DNA of 64,000 nt from Clostridia bacterium (GTDB lineage Bacteria; Bacillota; Clostridia; Oscillospirales; Acutalibacteraceae), in NCBI GenBank assembly GCA_017549105.1, contig JAFYVN010000011.1, positions 248,001 to 312,000 of the forward strand, written 5' to 3'. Positions 19,260-27,929 of the stretch are shown in pieces. Numbering within the stretch: position 1 is the first letter of the stretch; each line of letters starts with the position of its first letter. Under the pieces are notes generated by a model that saw only the letters and a list, made by a program, of their open reading frames with translations, was not told where the DNA came from and did not search any database. Made by a program: the position numbers and the translations under genes.

Positions 19260-21608
19260 ATGAAACGGACAATGAAAAAATCAATTTCAGTTCTCCTCAC
19301 ATTCACACTCCTCTTCGGCTCGCTCGCATTCGGCTTTTCGGATGTGGATTGGTCGGAGTTTGCAGTAAGAGCCAACGCAGAGGATGTTGTTGCAAGCGGA
19401 ACCGGCGGCAAAAATATTACATGGACTTTATATGCCGACGGTGAGTTTGTTATTGACGGAACAGGTGAAATGTATAATTTTGGCAGCGTCCGTGATGTTC
19501 CTTGGCGCTCAAATTTTTCAAAGATTAAAAAAGTAACGGTATGCGAGGGTATTACAAGTATATCGTATGGAGTATTTTACGGATGTGATAATCTTTCAAC
19601 GGTAACCATTCCGGAAAGCGTTACAAAAATCGGTGACTCTGCTTTCTCCGGATGCAGCAATATTTCTGCAGCATACTATCCCGGAACAGAAGAACAATGG
19701 GCCAAAGTACGTGTTGGATATTACAACGAAAACTTAATAAACAACATCGTGTTTGAATCCGATTCAGAAAGACCTTACTACGGTTTTGGAACTTGTGGTG
19801 AAAATCTTGAATGGATTTTATGTTCTGATGGCGAGTTTGTAATCAGCGGCACGGGAGATATGTATGACTATGCCGACGACATAGCTCCGTGGGACAAGAA
19901 AAAATCAAATATTAAGAGCATTAGTTTTCCCGATGGAATTACAAGCATCGGCAAATTTGCATTTTATGAATGCCAAAATCTTACAAGCGTAATAATTCCC
20001 GACGGTGTAATAAGCATAGGTGCTTCTGCATTTCTCAGATGCAGCAACCTTACGAGCATAACAATGCCCGACAGTTTGACAAACACAAATGAAAGTTCAA
20101 TTTATAAAACAGGATATTATAACGATGAATCCAACTGGGAAAACTCTGTATTGTATGTCGGTAATCATTTGATAGACGCAAAAACAAGCATACAAGGGGA
20201 CTATGCGATTAAAGAAAACACAAAAACAATTGCAACGGGAGCTTTTGGTAATTGCAAAAATCTCACAAGCGTAACAATTCCCGACAGTGTAGTAAGCATA
20301 GGTCAAGTAGCATTCGCCGGTTTATCCGACGTTAAAGGCATAACGGTTGATCCCGCAAACAAAAATTACTCAAATGATGAATTTGGTGTGCTGTTCAACA
20401 AAGATAAAACTGTACTGATTCAGTATCCCATAGGTAACACAAGAACAAGCTATGAGATCCCGGACAGTGTTAAAACAATCGAATATAATGCGTTTAATGC
20501 GTGCATATTTCTTGAGAGAGTAACATTCCCTAACAGTGTGACAAGTATAGGTGAATTTGCATTCGGTTATTGCATAGGTCTTACAGAAATAATAATTCCT
20601 GATGGTGTGACAAGTATAGGTGATGAAACTTTTGCAAGTTGTTTCAGTATGGAATATATTCACATCCCGTCAAGTGTAACATCAATCAGCGATTCAATTA
20701 TTATGCCCGATTCTCAAAAAACAGCACTTGTTGAAGATTATAAAGTCGGTTTGGACAATTTAAGCGAAGAGGAATTGGCAGAATTTGCAAAAATGGGTAT
20801 AACTAAGGAAGCGGTTGCAAACTGGAAACCGACAACGGTTATCTGTTCCGATACCGAAGATTGCTTGGCAAAAACATATGCAGAAGAAATCGGAAATGAG
20901 TTCAGGGTTTGTGACGGAAGCCACCGTATTGAAGTGCCCGACGAACCAACAACTGAGCCTACGACTGTTCCTGTTGTTGAACCCACAACACAGACCGTTG
21001 AAACTACCACTCAGACAGCAGAAACAACCACAAAGGCTGAAGAAACAACGGTACCTGTAACAGAAGCGTCAACCACTGAACCTGCAGAGATTCCTTCAAC
21101 AACACAGCCGGTTACAACCGAGCCTGCTGATGTTACGACTACAACAAAACCTGTTGTCGAAACTACAACAAAACCTGTTGAAACAACCAAGCCTGTTGTT
21201 GAACCTACAAAACCGTCTACAACCAAACCTATTGTCGAATCCACCACCAAAACCGAACCGATTGAAGAAGAAATCATCAAGAAACCTTCCACATCGACGG
21301 TCAAGTACGGTGAAACACTCATTCTCCACGCAGATTTTACCAATATCCCCGAGGGCGCAAAAATCGAGTGGAACGTTGATGGTAATGGGGTTACAATTGT
21401 ACCGTCGGCTGACGGCAAAACTTGTGCCGTAACGTCAACATCAACGGGTGATGTTACAATCACAGCAAAATATGTTGATGCAAACGGCGTTGAACACGTT
21501 TCCGAGCAGGAAATCAAGTCAAACGCAAGCTTCTGGCAGAAGATTGTTTCATTCTTCAAAAACCTCTTTGGTATCAACAGAATAATCGAACAGATAATTA
21601 AGTTTTAA
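19260..21608 (+). CDS. BspA-like leucine-rich-repeat surface protein
   Basis: A 782-residue secreted protein. Signal peptide (about 1-40), two modules of the pattern ITWTLYADGEFVIDGTGEMY, and many LRR_5/BspA repeats with the consensus SVTIPDSVTSIGxxAFxxCxNL from about residue 80 to 500. A Thr/Pro/Glu stalk of about 100 residues follows, then an Ig-like domain and a C-terminal amphipathic tail (FWQKIVSFFKNLFG). BspA-like proteins are surface adhesins or binding proteins in mucosal bacteria. There is no LPxTG motif, so anchoring must use the tail or another mechanism. Own promoter; the family-1 repeat follows. Confidence 0.9.
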   Translation: MKRTMKKSISVLLTFTLLFGSLAFGFSDVDWSEFAVRANAEDVVASGTGGKNITWTLYADGEFVIDGTGEMYNFGSVRDVPWRSNFSKIKKVTVCEGITSISYGVFYGCDNLSTVTIPESVTKIGDSAFSGCSNISAAYYPGTEEQWAKVRVGYYNENLINNIVFESDSERPYYGFGTCGENLEWILCSDGEFVISGTGDMYDYADDIAPWDKKKSNIKSISFPDGITSIGKFAFYECQNLTSVIIPDGVISIGASAFLRCSNLTSITMPDSLTNTNESSIYKTGYYNDESNWENSVLYVGNHLIDAKTSIQGDYAIKENTKTIATGAFGNCKNLTSVTIPDSVVSIGQVAFAGLSDVKGITVDPANKNYSNDEFGVLFNKDKTVLIQYPIGNTRTSYEIPDSVKTIEYNAFNACIFLERVTFPNSVTSIGEFAFGYCIGLTEIIIPDGVTSIGDETFASCFSMEYIHIPSSVTSISDSIIMPDSQKTALVEDYKVGLDNLSEEELAEFAKMGITKEAVANWKPTTVICSDTEDCLAKTYAEEIGNEFRVCDGSHRIEVPDEPTTEPTTVPVVEPTTQTVETTTQTAETTTKAEETTVPVTEASTTEPAEIPSTTQPVTTEPADVTTTTKPVVETTTKPVETTKPVVEPTKPSTTKPIVESTTKTEPIEEEIIKKPSTSTVKYGETLILHADFTNIPEGAKIEWNVDGNGVTIVPSADGKTCAVTSTSTGDVTITAKYVDANGVEHVSEQEIKSNASFWQKIVSFFKNLFGINRIIEQIIKF

Positions 21609-21626
21609 TTCAATCAGTTTTCCATT

Positions 21627-21735
21627 GCCTCCCTCTGACGAGGGAGGTGGATTTTGCGAAGCAAAAGACGGAGGGAGAGAACGTAAAATCATCTCTCCTT
21701 CAGTCCTGCGGACAGCTTCCTCATCAGAGGAAGCC
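21627..21735. repeat. Palindromic repeat, family 1
   Basis: GCCTCCCT/AGGGAGG arm, TTTTGC-GAA-GCAAAA hairpin, GACGGAGGGAGAG, then after ten bases the inverted CTCTCCTTC, GTCC/GGAC and GCTTCCTC/GAGGAAGC. It is the last copy before the mobile element; none is seen again until about 57.2 kb. Confidence 0.8.
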
Positions 21736-21832
21736 TGAACAGGTAACCATCAAACAACAACGGTCCGATGTAAATTTCCTTCGGCCTTACAAAGGTTATC
21801 CCCGAAGCAATTAAAAATATAGTGTAATAATC

Positions 21833-21867
21833 AACACCCCAAAACCAATGTGAGGTTTTGGGGTGTT
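21833..21867 (-). terminator. Terminator of spoVT, now of the recombinase-spoVT fusion
   Basis: Fourteen-base perfect stem AACACCCCAAAACC / GGTTTTGGGGTGTT with a seven-base loop, followed on the minus strand by GATTATTAC; it lies nine bases past the stop codon. Confidence 0.8.
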
Positions 21868-21875
21868 TGAGTTTA

Positions 21876-24062
21876 TTATTCTTCCATCTGTTTTCCGAGG
21901 AAATTTGCCGCAATCTGTGCGAGTTTTGTTTCGGTCTGAGTAGGGCAGGAGCCGTTGTCATTGAGCAGCATAATGAGCGCACCCGAAACGTCGCCGCCGC
22001 CGATGATGGGAAACGCAACCGCCGCTTCACGGTCATATCCCTCAACGGGTTTCATGCGGTCGCTGTCAACACAGCACACGTAGTTTTCACGCTTTTCCAT
22101 AAGCGACTCAAGACTGCCGCTGATTCTGCGGTCAAGCACCTCTTTTTTTGATACACCGGCACACGCAATAACGCTGTCACGGTCGGTGATGATAACGGCA
22201 AGACCTGTTCCCCGTGCAAGAACTTCAGCATAATGACCCGTCACGGATGACAACTCCCCGATAGGCGAGTATTTTTTGAAAATAACTTCCCCGTCCGAAT
22301 CTGTGTAAATCTCCAACGGGTCGCCTTCACATACAACATTGACACCGAAAGCCTTGTCCTTCTGATTGGTTGCAGACTGGACTATTGTGGCTTTTACGAT
22401 ACTCTCGGTGTCCCACTTAAAATTTACGGCTTTACCTACATAGTTTGATTCTTCAATCAACTCTTTCGTAACAGTTCCGCATTCAAGCAGCATTGTTATA
22501 TCGGCTTTAAGCTGAATTTCAATGTTGTTTTCAAACACCGTGATTTTATCAACAATCAGCGACAAATCGCTCTTATCAAGCTTATCTTTAGCAAGGATTT
22601 CACGAAAAATCTCAATGGAGGTTTTTGCAATTCTGTTGACCTGAATTGTCATATTGCGCCGCTCGGAAGCAAACTCAATCTGTTTTTCAAGTCCCTCAAT
22701 TTTTGCTTGAAGCTCTTCTTCAATCTCCACAAAGGTTTCTTCAATAAGCTCCTGATTATCTTCGTTTTTCATCAATTCCTTGATTTTTTGCTTCTTGGTA
22801 GCCTTGAATTCATCCTTTGCTTTTGCCAAATCCACTTCAAGCATTTCAAGTGTGGACTGTGTTTTTTTCATAGTCTGCGGTTCGTCTTTGATTGCCTGTT
22901 CGAGCTCAGCAATCATTCTTTCCGAATTCATCATAACACGCTCAACATATTTTTTTATCATTATATCAAGCGTATCCGTTCTTGTATGATGCGATGTACA
23001 GCCTTTAAGACCCCGTTTGTGATATGTACCACAAGTGTATGCGGGTGCCAAATCGGGTCTGCTCATCGAAAACATGGGACTTCCGCAATCACCGCAGAAC
23101 AAAAATCCCGAATATGATGTGTCGTATTTTTTAACACCACGGTAGTTTGATTTTGACCTTGCTTTGAGCTGTTCCTGTGCTTTCGCAAAAGTTCTTATAT
23201 CAACAATCGCTTCGTGGTTATTCTCAAAAACGATGTTTTCGTCCGCATCAAGTTTTTTATCTGAACCATTAATTTTGGTTCGGGTATATTTTTTCTGACG
23301 GAGCGTACCGATATAGAAATCATTTGTCAAAATACCGCTGATGGTCGGTATTGCCCAAGCTGAACTTGCTCTGATTTTAGATGTTGTGCCGTCAGCTTCA
23401 CGGCGTTCCTTTTCAAGCATTCGGGGAGTCGGAATACCCTCATCTGTCAGATAATTGGCAATCTTTTTATAACCCCAACCGTTATTGTAAAGTTCAAAAA
23501 TCTTTCTGACTATTTCAGCCGCTTTTTCATCAACTTCAAAGGTCATCTTCTTAGTGTTTGTGATGTAATAACCATAGGGAACAGCACAAATCCATTTGCC
23601 CTCATTCTGCTTGGTATTTATAACACCCTTAACCTTTTTGGATGCATCCGTAACCGGCATTTCGTTGACGAAAAACCTCATCTGAATCTGTATCCACTCG
23701 TCATAGGTCGGATAGTCAATATTGTCGCCAATTGAGATGATACGGACACCTGCATCACGCAGTTCCTCGAGTTCAACAAGACCCTTCCCATTTCTACGGG
23801 AGAAACGGGAAAAGTCTTTAATGATGAGAATATTATAATAACCGTTCATCAGCTTGGGCCGCATAAGCTGATAATTTTCTCTCTGCTCAAAGGTATAACC
23901 GCTTCGGTCACGGTCCTCATAAAAATCAAGTTCGGCATCGGGAAAAGTTCTTTCAACGTAATTCTTTATTATCTCACGCTGATTTTCAATAGATGTGTTA
24001 TCCCTGTCAAGTTCGGTATCAACCGAAATTCGCAGATAACCCGCTATTCGTTTTGTACTCAT
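21876..24062 (-). CDS. Large serine recombinase fused in frame to the C-terminal part of SpoVT
   Basis: Residues 1-578 are a large serine recombinase: resolvase domain with nucleophile Ser13 in YLRIS, DRDRSGYTFEQR and IIKDFSRFSRR; recombinase domain about 150-300; zinc ribbon with Cys323, 326, 344 and 355; long coiled coil about 375-475. From EGDPLEIYTDSDGEVIFKKY (579) to the end the protein is the SpoVT regulator's second half with its GAF-like domain, closing FLGKQMEE. The boundary is the att core at 22315-22330, so the fusion arose by integration into spoVT. Start 24062 follows CGGAGAAG; an earlier ATG lacks one. In the excised circle the frame would instead end after a 26-residue tail. 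Expression, and whether the GAF part alters activity, are open. Confidence 0.93.
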   Translation of the reverse strand: MSTKRIAGYLRISVDTELDRDNTSIENQREIIKNYVERTFPDAELDFYEDRDRSGYTFEQRENYQLMRPKLMNGYYNILIIKDFSRFSRRNGKGLVELEELRDAGVRIISIGDNIDYPTYDEWIQIQMRFFVNEMPVTDASKKVKGVINTKQNEGKWICAVPYGYYITNTKKMTFEVDEKAAEIVRKIFELYNNGWGYKKIANYLTDEGIPTPRMLEKERREADGTTSKIRASSAWAIPTISGILTNDFYIGTLRQKKYTRTKINGSDKKLDADENIVFENNHEAIVDIRTFAKAQEQLKARSKSNYRGVKKYDTSYSGFLFCGDCGSPMFSMSRPDLAPAYTCGTYHKRGLKGCTSHHTRTDTLDIMIKKYVERVMMNSERMIAELEQAIKDEPQTMKKTQSTLEMLEVDLAKAKDEFKATKKQKIKELMKNEDNQELIEETFVEIEEELQAKIEGLEKQIEFASERRNMTIQVNRIAKTSIEIFREILAKDKLDKSDLSLIVDKITVFENNIEIQLKADITMLLECGTVTKELIEESNYVGKAVNFKWDTESIVKATIVQSATNQKDKAFGVNVVCEGDPLEIYTDSDGEVIFKKYSPIGELSSVTGHYAEVLARGTGLAVIITDRDSVIACAGVSKKEVLDRRISGSLESLMEKRENYVCCVDSDRMKPVEGYDREAAVAFPIIGGGDVSGALIMLLNDNGSCPTQTETKLAQIAANFLGKQMEE
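22315..22344. other. attL: core plus element arm
   Basis: Core AACGGGTCGCCTTCAC (22315-22330) followed inward by the arm ACATACAACATTGACA (22329-22344). Reading leftward beyond the core is the 3' part of spoVT. Confidence 0.88.
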
Positions 24063-24077
24063 TATATCTTCTCCGTT

Positions 24078-24119
24078 CAATGTTGTTTGCAAGATACCAA
24101 CATTTTCTGAACAACATTG
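24078..24119. promoter_or_regulatory. Inverted repeat resembling att arms in the recombinase promoter
   Basis: CAATGTTGTT (24078-24087) and its exact reverse complement AACAACATTG (24110-24119), 22 bases apart and just upstream of the recombinase ribosome site. Both match the core of the att arms (TCAATGTTRTATGT), which suggests that the recombinase binds its own promoter. Confidence 0.6.
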
Positions 24120-24186
24120 TAACATAAGTTATTCTAGTTTTCAACTCTTTTATAAAAATTAACATTTGCATAATATGTACGGCAGA

Positions 24187-24459
24187 TTATATTTCTGCCA
24201 ATTGCTGGTTATTGCAAACTTCACGTTCGGTTTCTTCTGTCGCTTTCTTTGCAATAATCAGTTTGTTATGAATCAACAATTCTTTTGTCAAGTCCACAAG
24301 GTTCCCGCTACCTGAAACAAAGGTACAAACTTTATATCCTTTGCTCCTCCATTCTCCATACTTATCTTTTAGTTCATTCTGTATGTCTACATTGTCTTTT
24401 TCTTCACGAGAAAGCCAGTAATATGCAATGCGATTTTTCTCGCAGACTTCCAATGTCAT
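24187..24459 (-). CDS. Small hypothetical protein of the integrative element
   Basis: A 90-residue soluble protein with a central strand-loop segment (YKVCTFVSGSGNLVDLTKEL) and an acidic C-terminus. It starts at ATG 24459 with AAAGGAGG upstream at slightly long spacing. It lies between the recombinase and relaxase genes, where such elements commonly keep a short conserved gene. Function unknown; by position an accessory to recombination or mobilisation is possible, but nothing in the sequence shows it. Confidence 0.65.
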   Translation of the reverse strand: MTLEVCEKNRIAYYWLSREEKDNVDIQNELKDKYGEWRSKGYKVCTFVSGSGNLVDLTKELLIHNKLIIAKKATEETEREVCNNQQLAEI

Positions 24460-24521
24460 CGGTGAACATCACCTCCTTTCATTATTTTTATCGGAAATGT
24501 TTGGTATGATACAAAAAATTT

Positions 24522-25979
24522 CTATTCAATAATTTCTTGTTTTGATTTTTCTGCTACCTGCCGTGAATCTTCCTGCTCATAATATTTAACATTTGCAAGA
24601 ACTTTTGAAATAATTGTTTTTGCACGTTTGAGTTCTTCAAGACTGCCGTAGTTGCTTTCGATTAAAGCTTCATCGGCAGCTTTTTCTTTTTGCAATTTTT
24701 CAAGTTCGGCTTTCAGAGATTTGCTTGTTACGTTCGGATTTTCATCAATCCATCGTTTGGCTCGGTAGAATGAATTTAACTCCTTGCTGTGTTCGGTTTT
24801 GAATTTATCTCTGCCGAATTTCTTTTTTGTATATTCATCTGCAACAGTTTTATATTTCTCATAATCGCCGAGGAATTTAATTCCTTTTTTGAGTTCTTTG
24901 ATTCTTTCATTTGCGGTGTCGATACTGCTTTGAATTTCAGAAACTTCTTCAATCATTTTCCATAAAGAATCTGCGGTGGTGATGTTACGTTGCTGAAGAA
25001 ATGTTACTATCTGCGAAACTTGTTTCAGATCAACTGCAAGATCTTTATTGTAGAAATATCTGCTCTTACCACTGTGAGCTTCTTGTCGGGAGTTCAGGTA
25101 GTCGATAAGAATATCTGCGATTGTCGGTTCTTTTTCTTCTTTGAGTTCGGAAAGTATTTTCTTGATTTCTTCAATCCATTCTTTCAATTCTGCAAGCACT
25201 TTTCGTAAATGTTTTCTTACAGAGTTGAATTTCACAATGTCCCGATTCAGAGTGCCGAGAATTGTTTCTTCACCTCTGCGTTCCATTTCCGATGCAGCGG
25301 GTCCGAGATGAACTGTCGACACTAAATCTATTCCTTGCCGTTCATAAGAACGCATATCAATTCTTTCGGGTCGGTTATTTCTGATGAGATAGTCATTTAC
25401 TTTTTCTTCCCAAGCATGACGCCAGATTTCTGCATTTTCTTTTTTGTCCCAATCAACAATATCTTCACGGTGATTACCGATTCTGTTTCCGTGTTTATCA
25501 ATATCGTAAACCTTTCTGCACTTCGGAAGCCACTTTCCGTTTTCATCAATCGCTCTCATTGTCAGCATAATATGTGTGTGCGGATTGCCGTCACCTTTAT
25601 CGTGAACGGCGAAATCGCAACACATCCCTTTTGAAACAAATTGTTCATAGCAATAACTTCTGACAAGCTCTGCGTACTGGTCGGTTGGAATTTCTATCGG
25701 AAGTGCAATGATGATTTTTCGTGCGAGTTGTGAGTTCCATTGTGTTTCAACTTTCTCGGCAGAGTTCCATAAAGTTTCTCTGTCATAATATTTTTCGGGT
25801 GCGTTGGGTGGTAATAAAATTTCAGAATGGATAACCTCATATTGTTTTCGCAAATAATTTTTTGTTCGGTTATCATATTCCGAGAAAAGTTTGGAGCCGC
25901 TTTGGTAAGCGGCTCCGGCAATAGCGGATTTATTTTCACTCCGCTTTTGTATTGATATTTGAAAATGAGTACAAGCTAT
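24522..25979 (-). CDS. MobA/MobL-family relaxase (MOBQ), apparently starting on ATA
   Basis: Relaxase that nicks and carries the transferred strand during mobilisation. The N-terminus is the usual ACTHFQISI, then KSAIAGAAYQSGSKLFSEYD, RKQYEVIHSEILLP, and the metal-binding HDKGDGNPHTHIMLTMR (His near 134 and 136); the C-terminal half is a long coiled coil. An in-frame TTG at 25853 would give a shorter protein missing the first 42 conserved residues, including the region of the catalytic Tyr. Homology continues back to ATA at 25979, right where the family's ATG should be, with AAGGAG 11 bases upstream and a stop codon two codons before. Either ATA is used or the start codon is mutated. Confidence 0.85.
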   Translation of the reverse strand: MACTHFQISIQKRSENKSAIAGAAYQSGSKLFSEYDNRTKNYLRKQYEVIHSEILLPPNAPEKYYDRETLWNSAEKVETQWNSQLARKIIIALPIEIPTDQYAELVRSYCYEQFVSKGMCCDFAVHDKGDGNPHTHIMLTMRAIDENGKWLPKCRKVYDIDKHGNRIGNHREDIVDWDKKENAEIWRHAWEEKVNDYLIRNNRPERIDMRSYERQGIDLVSTVHLGPAASEMERRGEETILGTLNRDIVKFNSVRKHLRKVLAELKEWIEEIKKILSELKEEKEPTIADILIDYLNSRQEAHSGKSRYFYNKDLAVDLKQVSQIVTFLQQRNITTADSLWKMIEEVSEIQSSIDTANERIKELKKGIKFLGDYEKYKTVADEYTKKKFGRDKFKTEHSKELNSFYRAKRWIDENPNVTSKSLKAELEKLQKEKAADEALIESNYGSLEELKRAKTIISKVLANVKYYEQEDSRQVAEKSKQEIIE

Positions 25980-26027
25980 TTTTTATCACTCTCCTTAAAA
26001 GTTTTAATTTGGGGTAGACGAAGTCGC

Positions 26028-26138
26028 AGGGGTGAAACCCTTGTCTGATGAAATCAGCGGAACTGTGTTCCGAGCATTTTCGAAGAAAATCGCAATGACA
26101 CCTACGGGGTCCCCGAAAAGCTCAAAAACTTTTTGGGG
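26028..26138. other. Chain of short hairpins, candidate oriT
   Basis: Consecutive mini-hairpins between the DUF3847 and relaxase genes: GGGT-GAA-ACCC, CTGAT-GAA-ATCAG, CGGAAC-TGT-GTTCCG, ATTTTC-GAA-GAAAAT, CGGG-GTC-CCCG, then CCCCGAAAAG/CTTTTTGGGG. Position beside the mobilisation genes and the inverted repeats fit an origin of transfer. No nick site can be assigned. Confidence 0.45.
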
Positions 26139-26243
26139 AAGAGGAAGAACAGCGGAGTGATTGAGTTTTCGGGCAAACAAAGTTTGAAGCACGGAAACGA
26201 AAGATACGCAGCTTGTTCTGACGAGGTGTATAATTGCGCACTT

Positions 26244-26552
26244 TTACAAAGTGGTGTTTTCGTTGCTCTCTCTGAATTGCTCAATCGCTCTGCCGACTGT
26301 TTCGGATTGAAATGCAATTTTCAGGATTTTTTCAACCTGCTCGTCAGTCAGTTCGTTGGGACAACCGAGAAATTTTTCAAGCATTGCTCCACGGGTGCAA
26401 AGTCTGTGAGTGCGCTCTTTCCGAGTCAGCAAATTTATCTGTGAATCATAATATTTGCTTTTGTTATGCAACACCTTCAGTTCCGCTTCACCCTTCGATA
26501 ACAATTCACGAAGTTCGTCAATGGATTTGTTTTTCAGATTTTGCGTTGACAT
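26244..26552 (-). CDS. DUF3847-family mobilisation accessory protein
   Basis: A 102-residue helical protein with an N-terminal coiled coil (IDELRELLSKGEAELKVLHN) and the family mark RKERTHRLCTRGAMLEKFLG. DUF3847 proteins sit directly upstream of MobA/MobL relaxases in Firmicutes elements, as here, and are thought to act like MobC accessory proteins at oriT. AGAAAGGTGAT precedes the start. About 265 bases of hairpin-rich DNA separate it from the relaxase. Confidence 0.82.
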   Translation of the reverse strand: MSTQNLKNKSIDELRELLSKGEAELKVLHNKSKYYDSQINLLTRKERTHRLCTRGAMLEKFLGCPNELTDEQVEKILKIAFQSETVGRAIEQFRESNENTTL

Positions 26553-26627
26553 TAATTATCACCTTCTTTCTGCTTTAGGGTATAAGAAAACCGCTCCACT
26601 AAAAGTGAAACGGTTCGATGAAATTTA

Positions 26628-27005
26628 TTATTTTATTTTTCCATTCAATATAAAATCAATTAAGCTGTCAGTGTCGGTGAAATAATCATAATCACCATTC
26701 ACACCTTCACGGTGATAAACAACACCGCCTCGTTCATTTCTTTCAAGACAATCTAAGAGTTTTTCTTCTCCATACTGCTTAATAAACAAGTTGAAGGTAT
26801 ATGGTTTTATTTTATTTAAAAGACCTTTTCTGCAATCTTCGGTACACTCATAGCAATGTTCTATGCCTTTTTCTAAAGAACATTTTTTGTTTTCGCACCA
26901 ATCGTTATCGGGACAATTTCCCGAATTGCAACCATTGCAAAAATCATTTTCAGAACACAAACAACAAGCAAGACCGCATCTTGCGATTCCTAATTCTCTT
27001 TTCAT
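26628..27005 (-). CDS. DUF3795 cysteine-rich protein
   Basis: A 125-residue protein with the DUF3795 pattern: IARCGLACCLCSENDFCNGC, followed by CPDNDWCENKKC and HCYECTEDCRKG. Clustered Cys suggest metal (zinc or Fe-S) binding; function is not known. MKREL at 27005 is taken as start because GGTGAT lies upstream; the longer frame overlaps the preceding gene. Last gene of the minus-strand cargo operon (phosphoesterase, cupin, acetyltransferase, DUF3795). Confidence 0.85.
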   Translation of the reverse strand: MKRELGIARCGLACCLCSENDFCNGCNSGNCPDNDWCENKKCSLEKGIEHCYECTEDCRKGLLNKIKPYTFNLFIKQYGEEKLLDCLERNERGGVVYHREGVNGDYDYFTDTDSLIDFILNGKIK

Positions 27006-27018
27006 AACAATCACCAAC

Positions 27019-27537
27019 TTAAACGTTATATTCGTGATAACCGAACTCGGTGCGGTAAGTTTTCGAGTGGATAAATCCAAAACTTTCTAAACAATTGATT
27101 TTTTCGGGGATATTTGAAGATTTAATTTTAACACTTCCGATTTCAAAATCATCAATAAATTGTTCTATGGCTAGTTTAAGAATTTCTCCAAAAGATTCTT
27201 CGGTATTATTTTTTGAGGATAAATCAATTCTCAAAACACCTGCTTCACCACCGAAGATTTCAACAGTTCCAATAGCTTTCCTATCAGCTTTATTGATAAC
27301 TGAAAACCGAACATAATACTGATTTTGATATTCTTCTAACCAAAACTTAATACAATCTTCCATATCGGAAACTGTAGAATAATAAAAATCACTTGTGCAG
27401 AAATCATCATTAAACTTGCTGACATTGTCTTTGTCTGAATAGCAAGCGAGCAAATCTTCTGCATCTTCTAACTTTACCAAGCGAAGAATAAATGATTCTG
27501 TTTCATAGATCGGACACTGTTCATAAACATTTTTCAT
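27019..27537 (-). CDS. GNAT-family N-acetyltransferase
   Basis: A 172-residue acetyl-CoA-dependent acetyltransferase of the RimJ/RimL-like group: YETESFILRLVKLEDAEDLL at the N-terminus, AIGTVEIFGG strand, the acetyl-CoA region around EESFGEILKLAIEQF, and VKIKSSNIPEKINCLESFGF near the end. The usual Q/RxxGxG loop is poorly conserved. Substrate unknown. Nineteen bases separate it from the cupin gene and 13 from DUF3795, so it is co-transcribed. Confidence 0.82.
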   Translation of the reverse strand: MKNVYEQCPIYETESFILRLVKLEDAEDLLACYSDKDNVSKFNDDFCTSDFYYSTVSDMEDCIKFWLEEYQNQYYVRFSVINKADRKAIGTVEIFGGEAGVLRIDLSSKNNTEESFGEILKLAIEQFIDDFEIGSVKIKSSNIPEKINCLESFGFIHSKTYRTEFGYHEYNV

Positions 27538-27556
27538 AGTTATAGTTTACACTCCG

Positions 27557-27922
27557 TTACAGCTCATTTTTATACGCATATCCAAAATCTATTGGCGGAG
27601 AAGTTACCGAAATATATACAAATTCAGCATCACCGTCATTCAATAAGCCGTGAATATCTTTATCTGCAAATCTGACAACATCTCCTGCAGTGAAAATCAT
27701 TTCTTTTTCATCCGCAAGAAGCAATCTGCCTTTACCCTGAACAGCATACCATATCTGCTCGGAGGTATCGTGTTTATGTCTTGGCTGACTTGCGCCGACT
27801 TCAAGATGAACTTCCGTAATTGTAACTCTTTCGCTTTTTGAATTATCGGGATTTATCAGTTGCCTTGAAACAACTCCGGGATTTGAAAATTCTTTTATGT
27901 TTTTTCGATTAATAAATTCCAT
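27557..27922 (-). CDS. Single-domain cupin protein
   Basis: About 121 residues with both cupin motifs: GASQPRHKHDTSEQIWYAVQ (metal-binding HKH and E) and GDVVRFADKDIHGLLN. Such proteins bind a metal and act as small oxygenases, isomerases or sensors; no substrate can be inferred. The frame is open to ATG 27988, but that would overlap the phosphoesterase gene by 59 bases; MEFINRKN at 27922 leaves an eight-base gap and is preferred with moderate confidence. Part of the cargo operon. Confidence 0.8.
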   Translation of the reverse strand: MEFINRKNIKEFSNPGVVSRQLINPDNSKSERVTITEVHLEVGASQPRHKHDTSEQIWYAVQGKGRLLLADEKEMIFTAGDVVRFADKDIHGLLNDGDAEFVYISVTSPPIDFGYAYKNEL

Positions 27923-27929
27923 TTCACCG

